Shown here piece by piece: positions 51,660-60,955 of a stretch of DNA of 64,000 nucleotides. Source of the stretch: an uncultured Treponema sp. (lineage in GTDB: Bacteria > Spirochaetota > Spirochaetia > Treponematales > Treponemataceae); contig CAKUTI010000004.1 of the NCBI GenBank assembly GCA_934691925.1, positions 1 to 64,000 of the forward strand, read 5' to 3'. Made by a program: the position numbers and the translations under genes. Below the pieces are notes generated by a model, which worked only from the letters and a program-made list of their open reading frames with translations, ran no database searches and was not told the origin of the DNA. Each line of letters starts with the position of its first letter. Positions within the stretch are counted from its first letter, which is position 1.

Positions 51660-53396
51660 TCAGTTTTTCAGAAAATTTTCTGCTTCTTTGCTTCCGTATT
51701 TTTCCGCTAGAAATTTTGCATCGTTTTTGATGTCGTTTTCGTCCGGAAGCCATTCGTATTTTGCTTTAAGAATTGAAACCGCATCTTTTATAGAATTTCC
51801 GTTTTCCAGAAGAGCGTAATATTCATCTGAAAAAGTTTTCGACTTTACCGAAAGCGGCGACGATTTTCCTTTTCCGCCTTTTACAATCCAGCGGTTTCCG
51901 TTCCATTCAAGCTCGACTTCCTCGGTTGTTTTTTCCGCGAAAATTCTGTTCGCGTCCTGATGAACGAGATAATATTCCGCCGTGTGAACCGTTTTGTCTC
52001 CGCGCTTTAGAATTTTGCCGTTTTCTTCTTTTAATGATTCAGGCTTTTCCATTCTTTTTGGAAACTTGTTTTCCGCCGGGAATTTTTTTCCGTCGATTTT
52101 CAGATTTGTGATTCCGTACATCCAGTTGCTCGAATTTTTGTTGTAAAAAAGCCATTGCCCGGGCGTTACGCTTTTGTCCGCCGCGTTTTGCTCTTCGCGC
52201 TGCTTTGAAGTCACATAAAATCCCGCAACCTTGAAGATTAAATCCCTTGTCTGCTTTCCTTTTGCGATTTCCTGCAAATTCGGAACGTCCGCCCTGTGGA
52301 TAAAAGTGTACATCGCGGCCGCCGTTTGTATTGAGTCAAGACCTTTCGACGTTGCAAGCTGGCGGTTTTCCTTGATGAAGCCGTTTGCCATCCACGCCGC
52401 AAACGCAAGAAAAGCCGCAAGCGCGAGAATTGCGGTTTTGTTCCGCCTGAAAAAACGCTTTACGGCAATTTTCGCGCTCATTTTTTTTGCGAACGCGTTC
52501 CGTTTTTTTTCAAGATTTTTTTCTTCAAAAGAAATTTCAGAATTTTTTTCGGAAGAGATTTCGGCGTTTTCATTTTTCTGATTTTTTTGCGTGATTTCTA
52601 ATTCGCGGTTGAATTCTTCAATATCAAAATTTTCCGCGAGATTCAGATTCTTCTGATTTTTTTTCGCGTCTTTCGAGATTTTCAGCTCCCTTTTTCCGGC
52701 TTTTTCAAATTCTTCCGGCTTGATTTTTAGTCCCGCGTCGATTGAAGAGGCGAGTTTTTCGCTGATTTTTGGAAGATAAAGCTTTATCGGAATGAATTTT
52801 TCGTCTCCAATGTCAACTTGGCGTTTTGTCAAATCGTTTTCGTCAAACGGAAATTTTTTCGTGAGCGATTTATAGGCTGCAACGCTTCTGAAAAACAAAA
52901 TTTGCTCTTTTGGAGACAAGCCTTTATAGACAAACTTGAAATTTCCGCTGTTCTTGTCAGAATCTTCTGTGCAGTTTTGCGCGCAATTTTGCGCGCACTG
53001 CTCGAAAAGCTCAGGCGGCAGAAAAATAATTTTTTCGTTTGCAAAGACAATTCCTTGTGCGCCGCCAGAAACATTCAGGTTTTCATTTTTTTCATATGCT
53101 TTTGTAAGCGCGAGAATCAATTTTTCAACTGCGTTTTTTTGAATTTTTTTGTCATTTTCGCTTAGAATTTCAAGAAAAGATTTTCCTTCTGAAAGTTCCG
53201 CCGTAAAAAACACCGAGCCGCTTTTATTTTCAATGTCCGCAAATTCAAAATCAGAAAAACGGATTTCATTTCCATCAAATTCTGCGATTTTTCCTTTTTC
53301 TTCAATCGAAAGAGAAAGTTTTGTCCGTCCAAAAGATTCTTGGTTCAAGCCGGAATTCAGCCAGATTTTTCCGTCTTTGATTTCTATAATTCGCAT
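51660..53396 (-). CDS. Membrane-anchored protein of unknown function
   Basis: 578 residues from the ATG at 53396, six nt after GAGG; the longer frame upstream has no ribosome site. A cytoplasmic N-terminal half (MRIIEIKDGKIWLNSGLNQE) is followed by a charged Asn/Lys/Glu linker (about 255-315), one membrane helix (about 325-342, TAILALAAFLAFAAWMANGF) and a ~235-residue extracytoplasmic domain (TPGQWLFYNKNSSNWMYGIT, KTVHTAEYYLVHQDANRIFA). No catalytic motif is present. The layout suggests a signal-transducing or assembly protein; the family is not recognised. Confidence 0.72.
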   Translation of the reverse strand: MRIIEIKDGKIWLNSGLNQESFGRTKLSLSIEEKGKIAEFDGNEIRFSDFEFADIENKSGSVFFTAELSEGKSFLEILSENDKKIQKNAVEKLILALTKAYEKNENLNVSGGAQGIVFANEKIIFLPPELFEQCAQNCAQNCTEDSDKNSGNFKFVYKGLSPKEQILFFRSVAAYKSLTKKFPFDENDLTKRQVDIGDEKFIPIKLYLPKISEKLASSIDAGLKIKPEEFEKAGKRELKISKDAKKNQKNLNLAENFDIEEFNRELEITQKNQKNENAEISSEKNSEISFEEKNLEKKRNAFAKKMSAKIAVKRFFRRNKTAILALAAFLAFAAWMANGFIKENRQLATSKGLDSIQTAAAMYTFIHRADVPNLQEIAKGKQTRDLIFKVAGFYVTSKQREEQNAADKSVTPGQWLFYNKNSSNWMYGITNLKIDGKKFPAENKFPKRMEKPESLKEENGKILKRGDKTVHTAEYYLVHQDANRIFAEKTTEEVELEWNGNRWIVKGGKGKSSPLSVKSKTFSDEYYALLENGNSIKDAVSILKAKYEWLPDENDIKNDAKFLAEKYGSKEAENFLKN

Positions 53397-53473
53397 AATT
53401 TTCCTCGCCGTGCATTTGCTATGAAGTTGAATTCTGTTTATTATATAAAGATAATCAACTTTGAGGAAATCAT

Positions 53474-54070
53474 ATGAAAGAATTTTTGCCATACGAAACA
53501 GTTAGAAATGATGCATTAAAGCTTGCAAGCAAAATTTATCACGACGGATTTATTCCGGATATTATTTATGTTCCGCTTCGTGGCGGCGCGTACATGGGAA
53601 ATGTCATCAGCGAATATTTTAAGCTCGCGCTGAAAGGCAAAAAGCCTGTTCTTTACGCTGCGGTTGTGGCTCGTTCTTACACAGATATTCGTGCTCACGA
53701 TGAAATCAGAATTGACGGATGGACATATTCGCCGGATTATCTTCGCCAGGGAGACAAAATCCTTTTGATTGACGATATTTTTGACACTGGCCGCACGCTG
53801 AATTATCTCGTGAATTATCTTTTGAGCAAGGGCGTTCCAAGAAAAGATATAAAAGTTGTTGTTCACGACTACAAAAATTTTACGAACAAGGAAACTCTTC
53901 CTATTAAGCCTGACTACTGGTGCCGTAAATTCGACATTTCAAAGCCGGGGGAAGACCGCTGGATTCATTATTGCAGCCACGAGCTTGTCGGACTTTCAAA
54001 AGAAGAGCTTGAAGAACATTATTATAAGGAAGATCCAGAACTGCGCGCCGTTCTTGATGAAGTAATTTGA
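53474..54070 (+). CDS. Phosphoribosyltransferase (xanthine/hypoxanthine type)
   Basis: 198 residues. The PRPP-binding signature is ILLIDDIFDTGRTLN (about 95-109), and the pyrophosphate-loop region is YVPLRGGAYMGNV (about 32-44). This pattern fits purine salvage enzymes such as xanthine or guanine phosphoribosyltransferase, which make nucleotides from free bases. The C-terminal region (DYWCRKFDISKPGEDRWIHY) has the aromatic residues that stack on the base. A TATATAAAG and GAGG precede the ATG. Its stop overlaps the TTG start of the next gene. Exact base specificity is not resolved. Confidence 0.82.
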   Translation: MKEFLPYETVRNDALKLASKIYHDGFIPDIIYVPLRGGAYMGNVISEYFKLALKGKKPVLYAAVVARSYTDIRAHDEIRIDGWTYSPDYLRQGDKILLIDDIFDTGRTLNYLVNYLLSKGVPRKDIKVVVHDYKNFTNKETLPIKPDYWCRKFDISKPGEDRWIHYCSHELVGLSKEELEEHYYKEDPELRAVLDEVI

Positions 54071-56394
54071 AAAACTTTTTCGCCTTTCTGCTTTTTTTTC
54101 TGCTGAGTTTCTCTTTGTTTTGCCAAAATCAACAGCGGATAATTTCGCCTGTTGAAGGAGATTTTGCGAACAAGCAGTTTTTGGCGATTGAATTAAGTTC
54201 CGGCGAGGAAGCGTTTTACTCGTTTTCTTCGTCGGGCGAGGCTTCAGATCCGCTCGAATACGGATTTGCCTACGACAGCCCTGTCTTGGTTGATTTAAGC
54301 GGCAAGATTGACTTGAAAATCGCAATCTTGAAAAAGCCCGCTGATTCTTTTTATTCTGCCGAAAATAATTCTGAAGATTTTAATGGTTCTTTTTCATATG
54401 GAGATTCAGAACGCAATTTTGATAAAAATCCCGATTATTTTGATTTTTCTTCTTTTGACTTTTCGGATTCGTCTTTTCAGCCAAATTCTTTTTCGGAAAA
54501 TTATGATTCAAAAAATCAGAATTCAAAAAATATCGAACGCTACGAGATAAAGTACAGCGTTCAGGAAAATCCAGAAGTTTTTGATGAAAATTCTGAAAAA
54601 AACGCGTTTGTAAAAAAAATCCTGAAAAACGAGATGATTTTATGTTCCGGCTCGGTTTCGCTGAAAATTCCTTCCGAAATGAAATTTTGCCTCGGAAACG
54701 GAGAAAAACCTTTCATCAACGGAACGGAGCTTTCTGTGTCGCCTGAAAGCTGCCTTTCCCGCCTGATTCCTTGCACTGTCACGGACGGAAATCAAAAATG
54801 GCGTTTTATAATCAATTTGCGCGGAAAAACTTCCGGGAGAATCCATCCGCAAATAAATTCTGATGAAAATGTTCCGTTTGAAATCAAGGACTGGCTCACT
54901 TTTCAGTTCAATGGGAAAAATCTTATTTGGAGCATTGACGGCGGAATTTGGTCTGCGTCAAAAGAGCCTGTTTTTTTGAACCGGAACAAGCCTCACACAA
55001 TCCGCTGGCAAAGCGTGGCTTACGAAAGAGGAAATCCTGTGAAAACTTTCGTCTTGCCGCCGAAGCCTGAGCTTGAAAAATTCTACGAGAACAGAGCCGC
55101 GTATTTTGCGCTAAAAGGCGACGACAATTACAAAATGCGGATAATTTCCGACGGTCTCGGAGAAAAAAGCGAAAATGACGAAAGCGATTTTCTTTATAGT
55201 CAAGTGATTTTTGACACTTTTGAGGGCGACTCGATTTCTGGAAAAGCCGAGTTCGGAATTTATTATGACGGCGTTTTTCAGGGAAAATTGCTTTCTGAAT
55301 ACGAAATTGACAAGCAGCCTCCGCTTGCGCCGGTTTTCAACGCGAGCGAAAAAGGATTTTATGTGCGCTCTGATGTCGAGCTGAAAATCGAGGCAGAGAA
55401 CGAGGCAAAAATTTATTACGCGATTTCAGTCCCGAACGAGCTTTCCGCAGGAACTTACAGCGAAAATTCTCCTGAGCTTGATGTGCAGCTTTCAAATTTC
55501 AAGCCTTACAATTTCAAGAAAATAAAGCTCCGCTCCGGGAAAAAATCCGCAGTTTTCTATAAAATTGCGGCGTTTGCGGTTGACAAGGCTGGAAACAAAA
55601 GCTCGTTTTCTGAATACAAGCTCATAATCGACGAGTTCAATTATTTTATCGATTTTGGATTTGCCGGGGAAAATTCTGACGGAAGCAAGAGCCGTCCGTT
55701 CAATAATCTCCAGCAAATTTTGAAAGTTATAAACAGCTCTGATTTCTCGCATTTTTTCGTGTCTGGGAATTTTGAAATCGGAAAAAACACTGAGATTTTG
55801 TCGAACTGCGCGTTTACAGGAACTAGCGAGTCGCGCTCGAGAATAACTTTTTCGCCTGAATCTTGCTTGATAGTTAAGAATTCGAGCATTTCATTTGCAA
55901 ACTGCTACATTCAAAAATCATTTTTTGAGACGGAAAATTCGGATTCAAGAATGATTGTGCTTGAAAATTCCGCTGCGGAATTCAACGGCTGCCAGATTTT
56001 CGGGAATTTCAGCGGAAGCGGTGTCCTGATAAGTGCCGAAAAATCAATGATGAATTTTATGTCGTCAAATTTGGCGTGCAAGGCTTTGTCTTACGCCTGC
56101 GTGGTTTCCGCAGTCTCTTCTGAAATTTCGTCTGAAAAATCAGCTTTTGCGGCAAACGCGGAAACTTCCGTTGCGGCGAGCGTTTCAAAATCGCGTCTTG
56201 ACTTAGAAAATTCCGTTTGCTCAGTTTCGGGGCATATCGGAAGAATCGTCGAGGCGGAATCTTCAAACCTGAAAATGAGCAAAAATAAATTTTCTGCCGA
56301 TTTTGACGAGAAAAAGCGCGGAGTTAAGGCGATTTACAAAGATAAAATAACTTTAATAATAGAAGATTCTGAAAATATTGAGGAAGGTTTTTAA
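54067..56394 (+). CDS. Large secreted protein with probable beta-helix C-terminus
   Basis: 775 residues starting at TTG 54067, which overlaps the stop of the previous gene (TTGA). A signal peptide (NFFAFLLFFLLSFSLFCQ) is followed by a region with long acidic Ser/Asn stretches (about 95-165), Ig-like strands with DKQPPLAPVFNASEKGFYV near 420 and KAGNKSSFSEYKLIIDEF. From about 530 on, short repeated strands (FIDFGFAGENSDGSKSRPFN, SCLIVKNSSISFANCYIQKS) resemble a right-handed parallel beta-helix. No catalytic residues are recognisable. The rnhB ribosome site lies inside its last codons. Confidence 0.68.
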   Translation: MKNFFAFLLFFLLSFSLFCQNQQRIISPVEGDFANKQFLAIELSSGEEAFYSFSSSGEASDPLEYGFAYDSPVLVDLSGKIDLKIAILKKPADSFYSAENNSEDFNGSFSYGDSERNFDKNPDYFDFSSFDFSDSSFQPNSFSENYDSKNQNSKNIERYEIKYSVQENPEVFDENSEKNAFVKKILKNEMILCSGSVSLKIPSEMKFCLGNGEKPFINGTELSVSPESCLSRLIPCTVTDGNQKWRFIINLRGKTSGRIHPQINSDENVPFEIKDWLTFQFNGKNLIWSIDGGIWSASKEPVFLNRNKPHTIRWQSVAYERGNPVKTFVLPPKPELEKFYENRAAYFALKGDDNYKMRIISDGLGEKSENDESDFLYSQVIFDTFEGDSISGKAEFGIYYDGVFQGKLLSEYEIDKQPPLAPVFNASEKGFYVRSDVELKIEAENEAKIYYAISVPNELSAGTYSENSPELDVQLSNFKPYNFKKIKLRSGKKSAVFYKIAAFAVDKAGNKSSFSEYKLIIDEFNYFIDFGFAGENSDGSKSRPFNNLQQILKVINSSDFSHFFVSGNFEIGKNTEILSNCAFTGTSESRSRITFSPESCLIVKNSSISFANCYIQKSFFETENSDSRMIVLENSAAEFNGCQIFGNFSGSGVLISAEKSMMNFMSSNLACKALSYACVVSAVSSEISSEKSAFAANAETSVAASVSKSRLDLENSVCSVSGHIGRIVEAESSNLKMSKNKFSADFDEKKRGVKAIYKDKITLIIEDSENIEEGF

Positions 56395-56395
56395 G

Positions 56396-57013
56396 ATGGG
56401 AATTTCACTTGTTTGCGGATTTGACGAGGCTGGAAGAGGTCCTCTCGCAGGTCCTGTTACTGCAGGAGCTGTGATTCTTCCAAAAGATTTTCCTGTTGAG
56501 ATTTTAAATGACTCAAAAAAACTTTCCGAGAAAAAACGCGATTCAGCGGAAAAAATCATAATGGAAAAATCGTGCTGGGGAATCGGAATTGTTGACCACG
56601 AGACAATCGACAAAATCAATATCCTTCAGGCTTCAATGTACGCAATGAAAATCGCCTATGAGATGATGAAATCAAAACTTCCTGAATGGCTGAAATTGCA
56701 GGGCGGAGAATTTGCGGAAATCGCGGAAAATGAAAATCTTGACGGATTTATTTCAGCTATAACCGACGGAACGAGCTGCCCGAAAGTTCCGTGCAAAGTA
56801 AGGTGCGAGCCGAAAGCCGACGGAAAATATCCTGAAGTTATGGCGGCGAGCATTATCGCTAAAGTTGAGCGCGACAAAATGATGCTCGAATATGACAAAA
56901 TTTATCCTGAATATGGCTACGCAAAGCACAAGGGCTACCCGACAAAAGCCCACAAGGAAGCCTGCCGAAAATTTGGACCAAGTCCAATTCAGCGTCTTTC
57001 TTTTAAGTATTGA
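56396..57013 (+). CDS. rnhB: Ribonuclease HII
   Basis: 205 residues from the ATG at 56396, one base after the stop of the previous gene, with AGGAAGG upstream. The catalytic motif GFDEAGRGPLAGPVTAGAV gives Asp10 and Glu11. Further active-site residues are in FISAITDGTSCPKVP and ASIIAKVERDKMM. A ~25-residue insertion (EWLKLQGGEFAEIAENENLD) is longer than in most HII enzymes. It cleaves RNA in RNA-DNA hybrids and removes misincorporated ribonucleotides. Translational coupling to the beta-helix gene is likely. Confidence 0.93.
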   Translation: MGISLVCGFDEAGRGPLAGPVTAGAVILPKDFPVEILNDSKKLSEKKRDSAEKIIMEKSCWGIGIVDHETIDKINILQASMYAMKIAYEMMKSKLPEWLKLQGGEFAEIAENENLDGFISAITDGTSCPKVPCKVRCEPKADGKYPEVMAASIIAKVERDKMMLEYDKIYPEYGYAKHKGYPTKAHKEACRKFGPSPIQRLSFKY

Positions 57014-57140
57014 AATTTTTGCGGGATTTTTTAGGTTGTGAAAAACTGCGCTCATTCTTTCCGGTTTCTGCCATTGCTATTTCAATAAAATTGAAAACAA
57101 ACAATGTTTTTTCGGCCTCGCGTCATTTGTATGCAATCGA

Positions 57141-57167
57141 AAAAAAACGCACCGAAAAATCGGTGCG
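57141..57167 (-). terminator. Terminator of the PUR-domain gene
   Basis: CGCACCG (57148-57154) pairs perfectly with CGGTGCG (57161-57167). On the minus strand seven T residues follow. Confidence 0.88.
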
Positions 57168-57206
57168 CTGTCTCTTTAGATTCAAATAAAAGTTGCTAGA
57201 AAATCT

Positions 57207-57629
57207 TTACTCTTCTTTAGAAGATGATGAAGTTGAGCCTGTATCGTCTGATTTCTTTGACTTGATGTGAATTACTTTTCCAGTGCGCTTGATTCCGTCC
57301 GGCTCTCTTCCAATCTTTCTGATGATTTTCTTGTCTCCGCCAAAGCCGTATTTTGCTTCTTTTGCGGCTTTCTTTTCAGCGCGGAGCTTTGCTTTTTCCT
57401 TGCGGTCTTTTTCAATGAATTTGAGCGAGTCATCAAGACCGGCAAGAACTTTCTGCATATCTTCCGCAAAGATTGAAATCTGATGGCGGTCAAAATCCGC
57501 GCCATCGCCTTTTTTGCTTTCTACAATCTGCAAAAATACATCGCCAACTCTGTTTTCCTTGACGTTAAAAAAATAAGTGCGGTTGTCCAGCAGAACCTGA
57601 GTCGTAAAGAGTTCTCCACGAATGCCCAT
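57207..57629 (-). CDS. PUR-domain nucleic-acid-binding protein
   Basis: 140 residues from the ATG at 57629; GGAAGG abuts an earlier ATG, so the inner one has proper spacing. The N-terminal ~70 residues match the bacterial PUR domain: GELFTTQVLLDNRTYFFNVK and GDVFLQIVESKKGD, then DMQKVLAGLDDSLKFIEKD. Borrelia's BpuR, of this family, binds DNA and RNA and controls outer-surface protein expression. The C-terminal half is unusual: a long basic Lys/Arg/Ala helix and a Ser/Thr/Lys tail (TGSTSSSSKEE). It is monocistronic. The local target is unknown. Confidence 0.85.
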   Translation of the reverse strand: MGIRGELFTTQVLLDNRTYFFNVKENRVGDVFLQIVESKKGDGADFDRHQISIFAEDMQKVLAGLDDSLKFIEKDRKEKAKLRAEKKAAKEAKYGFGGDKKIIRKIGREPDGIKRTGKVIHIKSKKSDDTGSTSSSSKEE

Positions 57630-57703
57630 AGTCATCCTTCCTTAGAAAATGCGAATAAAAATTATTTGATAATTCTATCGTATCGCAAGTTTTGATTCAA
57701 GAT

Positions 57704-58993
57704 TCACTCAGCATTGAAAGTCTGATAAATCTCTTTTACAGCCTCGAAAAGCTCAGTTGTAGCTTTTTCTGTTGTGAGCGGCCCGAAGCTGAAACGGACC
57801 GCGCTGTCCTGAACTTCACGGCTTGCGTTCATTGCGGCGAGAATCGGACGGCTTTGTTTTTTTGACGAGCAAGCCGAGCCGGTCGAGATAAAAAATCCCT
57901 TTGCATCGAGCGCGCGCACCATGACGTTTCCAGGAATTCCCTTGAAAGCAGCCTGCAAAACCCACGGCGAAAACTTGTCTTGAACTTCGCCGTCAAGATC
58001 CGCGCGGATTTCAGGAACAAGCACACAATTTTTTAACTCTGAAAGTTTGGAGATGAAATCTCCTGTCCATTTTTTTTGAGTCAAAAATCTTTCATAAGAT
58101 GCGGTTTTGTCAGAGTTATTTTCTGATCCGGTTTGCCTTGCACTTTTTTCGCTTTCAGTTCGTTCGGATTTTTCGCAGTTGAGTTTCTCCGCGTTAAATT
58201 TGCCGGAAATATAATATTTTTCTAGGCATTTTGAAAATGCGACTGCTCCAAAAAGATTTTCTGTTCCTGAGCGGATTCCGTTTTCCTGTCCGCCGCCAGT
58301 TAAAAACGGCCTGATTTCACGCGCAAGATACAAAATTCCGATTCCGCGAGGACCGCAGATTTTATGCGAGCTTAAAGCCGCACTGTCAATTCCCTTGTAG
58401 CTTAAATCCAATGGAATTTTTCCTGCCGCCTGAACGCAGTCAACGTGGAAATGCGGCTTTCGTTTTCCTGCCGCCGCTTTTGTGATTGCGTCCGCGATTT
58501 CATAAATCGGCTGAATGCATCCTGTCTCGTTGTTTACTGCCATTACGGTTATAAAAAGCGTGTCCGGCGTGATTTTTTCTGAAATCGCTTCGGCTGAGAT
58601 GAATCCGTTTTTGTCTGGATTTACGCTCACAACTTCAAATCCGAGATGCTTTAGCTCGCTGCATTGTTCTCTTAACGCAGGATGCTCGATTGCGCTCAAA
58701 ATTATTCTGCCGCGTTTTCCTTCTGAAATCATTGGAGAATTCAAGACCGAAAGAAGCGGAATATGGTCGCTTTCAGTTCCGCCGGAAGTGAAAAAAATCT
58801 GGCTTGGCTTTACGCCGATTGCCTTTGCCGAGCGTTCTCGCGCTTCCTCAAAAATTTTTCTAGCTTCTTTTCCTGCCGCGTGAGTTGATGACGGATTCCC
58901 GAAACTTTCCAGCGCAATTTCAAGAGATTCACGCAAAATCTCCTTGTCTTCAGGGCTTGTCGCAGCCCAGTCAAAATAATGTTCGTGTGTCAT
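57704..58993 (-). CDS. Cysteine desulfurase (NifS/IscS family)
   Basis: 429 residues. The PLP enzyme core is complete: FDWAATSPEDKEIL, SGGTESDHIPLLSV, AIEHPALREQ, PLP-binding K211 in SSHKICGPRG, and the catalytic Cys375 in STGSACSSKKQ. It takes sulfur from cysteine for iron-sulfur cluster or tRNA thiolation pathways. A ~37-residue Lys/Glu/Ser insertion around 264-300 (NCEKSERTESEKSARQTGSE) interrupts the usual surface between the catalytic segments. No isc/suf scaffold gene is adjacent. Its start overlaps the aroB stop by 4 nt, so the two are translationally coupled, an odd pairing. Confidence 0.9.
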   Translation of the reverse strand: MTHEHYFDWAATSPEDKEILRESLEIALESFGNPSSTHAAGKEARKIFEEARERSAKAIGVKPSQIFFTSGGTESDHIPLLSVLNSPMISEGKRGRIILSAIEHPALREQCSELKHLGFEVVSVNPDKNGFISAEAISEKITPDTLFITVMAVNNETGCIQPIYEIADAITKAAAGKRKPHFHVDCVQAAGKIPLDLSYKGIDSAALSSHKICGPRGIGILYLAREIRPFLTGGGQENGIRSGTENLFGAVAFSKCLEKYYISGKFNAEKLNCEKSERTESEKSARQTGSENNSDKTASYERFLTQKKWTGDFISKLSELKNCVLVPEIRADLDGEVQDKFSPWVLQAAFKGIPGNVMVRALDAKGFFISTGSACSSKKQSRPILAAMNASREVQDSAVRFSFGPLTTEKATTELFEAVKEIYQTFNAE

Positions 58994-60192
58994 TTTAAAA
59001 CTTCGATAACTTTTTCTTTTGGAACTTCTGTGATTACGGTTCTGCCCACATCTTCCTGCAGAACAAAACGCACTTGGCTTGAGCTGTTTTTCTTGTCTTT
59101 TTTCATCGCGTTGAATAAAATCTCAGCGATTTCTGAATCTGACTTTTCAGGATATTTTTCTTTCATCGCAGGATGAACTGCTTCTGTCTCCCATCCGAAA
59201 CTTGCAAGGCATTTTTTTACTCGCTCCGCAAAATTGTTGCTTGCAAGACCGAGATTCCGCGAAAGCTCCGCAGCCCGACCGATTCCCCATGCGACTCCGT
59301 CTCCGTGCGTAACGACTCCAAGCCCCGCCATGCTTTCAAGAGCGTGCCCGAAAGTGTGTCCGAGATTAAGCTGCATTCTTATGTTTTTTTCTGTCAAATC
59401 TTCTTCGACGACTTTCGCCTTTGCGTTCACGCAGATTCTGATTGCCTCTTCAACAAGCGGATTTTTTCGTTCTGTCAAAATTTCAGGAGATTTCTCGAAT
59501 TTTTCAAAAAGCTCAGGAGAGTAAAGCAGCGCGGTTTTTACGACTTCTGCCATTCCAGATTTGTATTCATTTTGAGGAAGGGTCTGGATAAATGACGGAA
59601 TTATGTGGATTTTCTGCGCTGGAAAAAACGAGCCAATCATATTTTTGTAGCTTTCAAAATCGCAGCCGGTTTTTCCGCCGATTGCCGCGTCAACCATGCT
59701 CAAAAGAGTTGTCGGAACAAGCTCGCAGTGCGCGCCGCGCTTAAAGATTGATGAGGCAAACGCCGTCATGTCGGTGATTACGCCGCCGCCGATTCCGACG
59801 AAAACTGTTGTGCGCTGGCCGTTGTTGTCCAAAGCTGCTTTTACGATTTCAAGAACCGACTCGATTGTCTTGTAAGGTTCGCCGCTTCCCAAAATCAAGA
59901 GAACGTCTTTTCCGTGATTTCCAGTCTCGTTCGGCTCAATTTTAAGATGGGAAAAATTCTCTCCGCGGAAAAGATTTATGAAAGGCTTTGCAAATTCAAG
60001 CGAGGCAACATTTGTGTCCGTTACAAAAACTCGTTGCGGCCGCGAATCGTTTTTCTGGCTTTCATCTTCAAGCTCTGGAAAAAAAATCGCGTTCAAGTCC
60101 GGCTCGCCTTTGTAAAATCTTATAAAAGTGCGGTCTGTTCCCGGATGCACCGGCGGATAAATTATATCTTTTTCATCAAAAGTCATAGACAC
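58990..60192 (-). CDS. aroB: 3-dehydroquinate synthase
   Basis: 400 residues. The NAD- and zinc-binding motifs are present: FVGIGGGVITDMTAFASSIF, VPTTLLSMVDAAIGGKTGCD, GMAEVVKTALLYSPELF and NLGHTFGHALESM with the zinc histidines. It converts DAHP to 3-dehydroquinate, the second step of the shikimate pathway. The N-terminal ~80 residues (PVHPGTDRTFIRFYKGEPD) are longer than in E. coli. It is upstream of the cysteine desulfurase gene in a two-gene unit. Confidence 0.94.
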   Translation of the reverse strand: MSMTFDEKDIIYPPVHPGTDRTFIRFYKGEPDLNAIFFPELEDESQKNDSRPQRVFVTDTNVASLEFAKPFINLFRGENFSHLKIEPNETGNHGKDVLLILGSGEPYKTIESVLEIVKAALDNNGQRTTVFVGIGGGVITDMTAFASSIFKRGAHCELVPTTLLSMVDAAIGGKTGCDFESYKNMIGSFFPAQKIHIIPSFIQTLPQNEYKSGMAEVVKTALLYSPELFEKFEKSPEILTERKNPLVEEAIRICVNAKAKVVEEDLTEKNIRMQLNLGHTFGHALESMAGLGVVTHGDGVAWGIGRAAELSRNLGLASNNFAERVKKCLASFGWETEAVHPAMKEKYPEKSDSEIAEILFNAMKKDKKNSSSQVRFVLQEDVGRTVITEVPKEKVIEVLK

Positions 60193-60299
60193 CTTCTATT
60201 ATCTTTTTATTTTCGTTTTTGAAATCTAAAATCGTGCTTGTTCTGAAATTTTAATTTCAAATTCTTTTTTCGATTCATAATCCGCAATTTCTGATTCAT

Positions 60300-60335
60300 C
60301 ATTTTTCATTTTGAATTGGAAATTACGAATTGCGT
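60300..60335. repeat. GAATT heptad tract upstream of aroB
   Basis: TTTTGAATTGGAAATTACGAATTGCG-type units (7-nt spacing of the AATT core) fill the gap between the minus-strand gene at 60336 and aroB, as at 12051 and 14521. Confidence 0.55.
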
Positions 60336-60947
60336 TTAATATCCGTCTCCCATTTTTTCAAAGTCGTCAATAACTTTTTGGACTCTTGAAATCTCTCGGT
60401 TTAGGATTTTGTCATAGTCAAGATTTCCGTTTCCGACACGCTCGCGCTCGTCTTCCCAGTTTTGAATGTCCGTCAGAAAAAGAAATTTGAACTTTCCGAC
60501 ATTCGCCTTTTCTGCCCAAAGTTTCGCTTCCTGCCAGTAGTGAAGTCCTGCCTCGTAGCAGCTTTTCGCTTTTTTCAGGTTTTCGATATACAAATCTTTC
60601 CACGGAGCGTCGTAAAATTTCGCGGTCTTTTTGTCATAAGTCCGCCCGAGCCTTAAATGCTGCTCGATTAGCTTCAGATTTATATGCATCATAAAGAGAT
60701 AGCGGTATTTTTCCCAGTCATCCTCGTTGTCGATTTTGACTCCGGCGTAAAGCGGATTGCAAAAATCCGCCTGAACAGCTTTTTCAAGCCAGTAAATGTT
60801 TTCCATCACATCGTCTGGATATTGCTGGTAATGCACGTGAAAAAGCTTGTAATAGTCTTCTTTATATTTGACCATGTACGAAAACGTAGGAGAAACCGTA
60901 AAAATCAGGGCAATCGCGGCAAAAATCGCGCGGGAAATCTTTTTCAT
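60336..60947 (-). CDS. Secreted helical protein of unknown function
   Basis: 203 residues. A signal peptide (RAIFAAIALIFTVSPTFS) is followed by an all-helical, charged and aromatic chain (YKLFHVHYQQYPDDVMENIY, PLYAGVKIDNEDDWEKYRYL, SCYEAGLHYWQEAKLWAEKA). The last segment recalls a TPR-like helix pair. No motif gives a function. It starts 9 nt after the tmk stop, so it is cotranscribed with tmk; this pairing may be only positional. I have a weak impression that similar proteins occur in treponemes. Confidence 0.65.
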   Translation of the reverse strand: MKKISRAIFAAIALIFTVSPTFSYMVKYKEDYYKLFHVHYQQYPDDVMENIYWLEKAVQADFCNPLYAGVKIDNEDDWEKYRYLFMMHINLKLIEQHLRLGRTYDKKTAKFYDAPWKDLYIENLKKAKSCYEAGLHYWQEAKLWAEKANVGKFKFLFLTDIQNWEDERERVGNGNLDYDKILNREISRVQKVIDDFEKMGDGY

Positions 60948-60955
60948 CTCTTTGA

